In this document: positions 63,634-64,000 of the stretch, in pieces
Layout of the letters: each line of letters begins with the position of its first letter
How positions within the stretch are numbered: the first letter of the stretch is position 1
Assembly (NCBI RefSeq): GCF_002914585.1
Contig: NZ_PDDM01000019.1
Location: 1-64,000 of the forward strand
DNA length: 64,000 nucleotides
From: Pseudanabaena sp. BC1403
GTDB lineage: Bacteria; Cyanobacteriota; Cyanobacteriia; Pseudanabaenales; Pseudanabaenaceae
Direction: 5' to 3'
Position numbers and translations under genes: made by a program
The notes under the pieces: model-generated
Told to the model about the DNA's origin: nothing
The model's input: the letters and a program-made list of their open reading frames with translations, nothing else
Database searches by the model: none

Positions 63634-64000
63634 TTAACCTTCATCACCAAGATAAGCTTCAATTACTGCCCGATCGCTTTTAACAATTTCGGGCTTGCCG
63701 ATCGCAATTAATTGTCCAAAATCTAAAACGGCAATGCGATCGCATAGTCCCATTACTAAAGGTACGTGATGCTCGATCAGAAGAATTGTGAGTTCAAAGC
63801 GATCGCGCAAACTGCGAATAAAATCACTTAATTGCCCTTTTTCATTAGGATTCATTCCTGCGGCAGGTTCATCTAGTAATAATAATTTTGGTTGTAGCGC
63901 AAGAGCACGAGCAATCTCAAGACGGCGCTGATCACCATAGGAGAAATTTTTGGCTTTAACATCAGCACGATCGCTCAGTCCTACAAGTTCCAATAATTCT
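63634..64000 (-). CDS. livG: LivG-type ABC transporter ATPase, 5-prime end outside the window
   Basis: The visible 122 or so residues are the C-terminal half of an ABC ATPase of the branched-chain amino acid (LivG/NatA) type. They contain the signature NFSYGDQRRLEIARAL (SYGDQ for LSGGQ), Walker B LLLLDEPAAGMNP, the H-loop LLIEHHVPLVM and the tail CDRIAVLDFGQLIAIGKPEIV. The AAGMNP segment is typical of amino acid and urea importers. The frame stays open to the window edge (…ELLELVGL), so the start and Walker A are not seen. In cyanobacteria this is likely a neutral amino acid permease component. Confidence 0.9.
   Translation of the reverse strand, partial: ELLELVGLSDRADVKAKNFSYGDQRRLEIARALALQPKLLLLDEPAAGMNPNEKGQLSDFIRSLRDRFELTILLIEHHVPLVMGLCDRIAVLDFGQLIAIGKPEIVKSDRAVIEAYLGDEG

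Overview
The window looks like chromosomal DNA of a filamentous, Pseudanabaena-type cyanobacterium. The palindrome GCGATCGC (HIP1) is scattered through most genes. The gene content is cyanobacterial: a Raf1-type RuBisCO assembly chaperone, an 8-HDF-type photolyase, an anchored glyoxalase-fold protein and a class V alanine/serine-glyoxylate aminotransferase. Genus is an inference from overall feel, not from a marker gene. No rRNA, tRNA or CRISPR array was recognised.

Region 1 (1-10.2 kb) is a divergent stress island. Leftward lie a broken and an intact zinc alcohol dehydrogenase, an eRF1-like protein, a class I aldolase and a double PRC-barrel protein. Rightward lies a tight operon: a second eRF1-like protein, an MgtA-type P-ATPase, a CbpA-like DnaJ protein, its CbpM partner and a voltage-gated-type cation channel. 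The 578-base divergent spacer holds a MITE-like element.

Region 2 (10.2-30.8 kb) is accessory. It carries modules separated by a 63-base repeat (33+30 spacing of HIP1 cores) that occurs at seven places, all in the same direction. The modules are a PD-(D/E)XK nuclease; a nitroreductase with CPBP-family membrane proteases, one of them killed by a single stop codon; an AI-2E-type permease; an MscS channel and an ABC-2 exporter with HlyD adaptor; a divergent HxlR/QorB pair; and a second nuclease-like protein with a SEC-C zinc tail, flanked by integron-like GTTAGGC/GCCTAAC core sites.

Region 3 (30.9-45 kb) is mostly housekeeping: monomeric isocitrate dehydrogenase, a HerA-like ATPase, a START-like protein, TrpF, photolyase, a MASE1-SpoIIE phosphatase, glycogen phosphorylase, a D-lactate dehydrogenase-type enzyme and a diguanylate cyclase. 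An IS1595-type transposase remnant follows.

Region 4 (46-64 kb) holds a 1406-residue SNF2 ATPase; a thiol-redox set of two thioredoxin-fold proteins (one a lipoprotein with six DPCAAKKA repeats) and a CcdA-like transporter; a cysteine dioxygenase-like cupin; a two-component system; an aminotransferase; a lipoprotein with a pilin G/H-like tail; dCMP deaminase; Raf1; CarA; an anchored VOC protein; and the 3-prime part of a LivG-type ABC ATPase running off the window.

Intergenic DNA is rich in repeats: long perfect hairpins with 3-base loops, many bounded by AAAACCCAA/TTGGGTTTT; a cloverleaf-like repeat in four copies; and two copies of a 140-base MITE with TWA target duplications, the second carrying a nested 174-base element with a clean 9-base duplication. 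The convergent gene ends are almost all marked by such hairpins, so many probably act as terminators whatever their origin.
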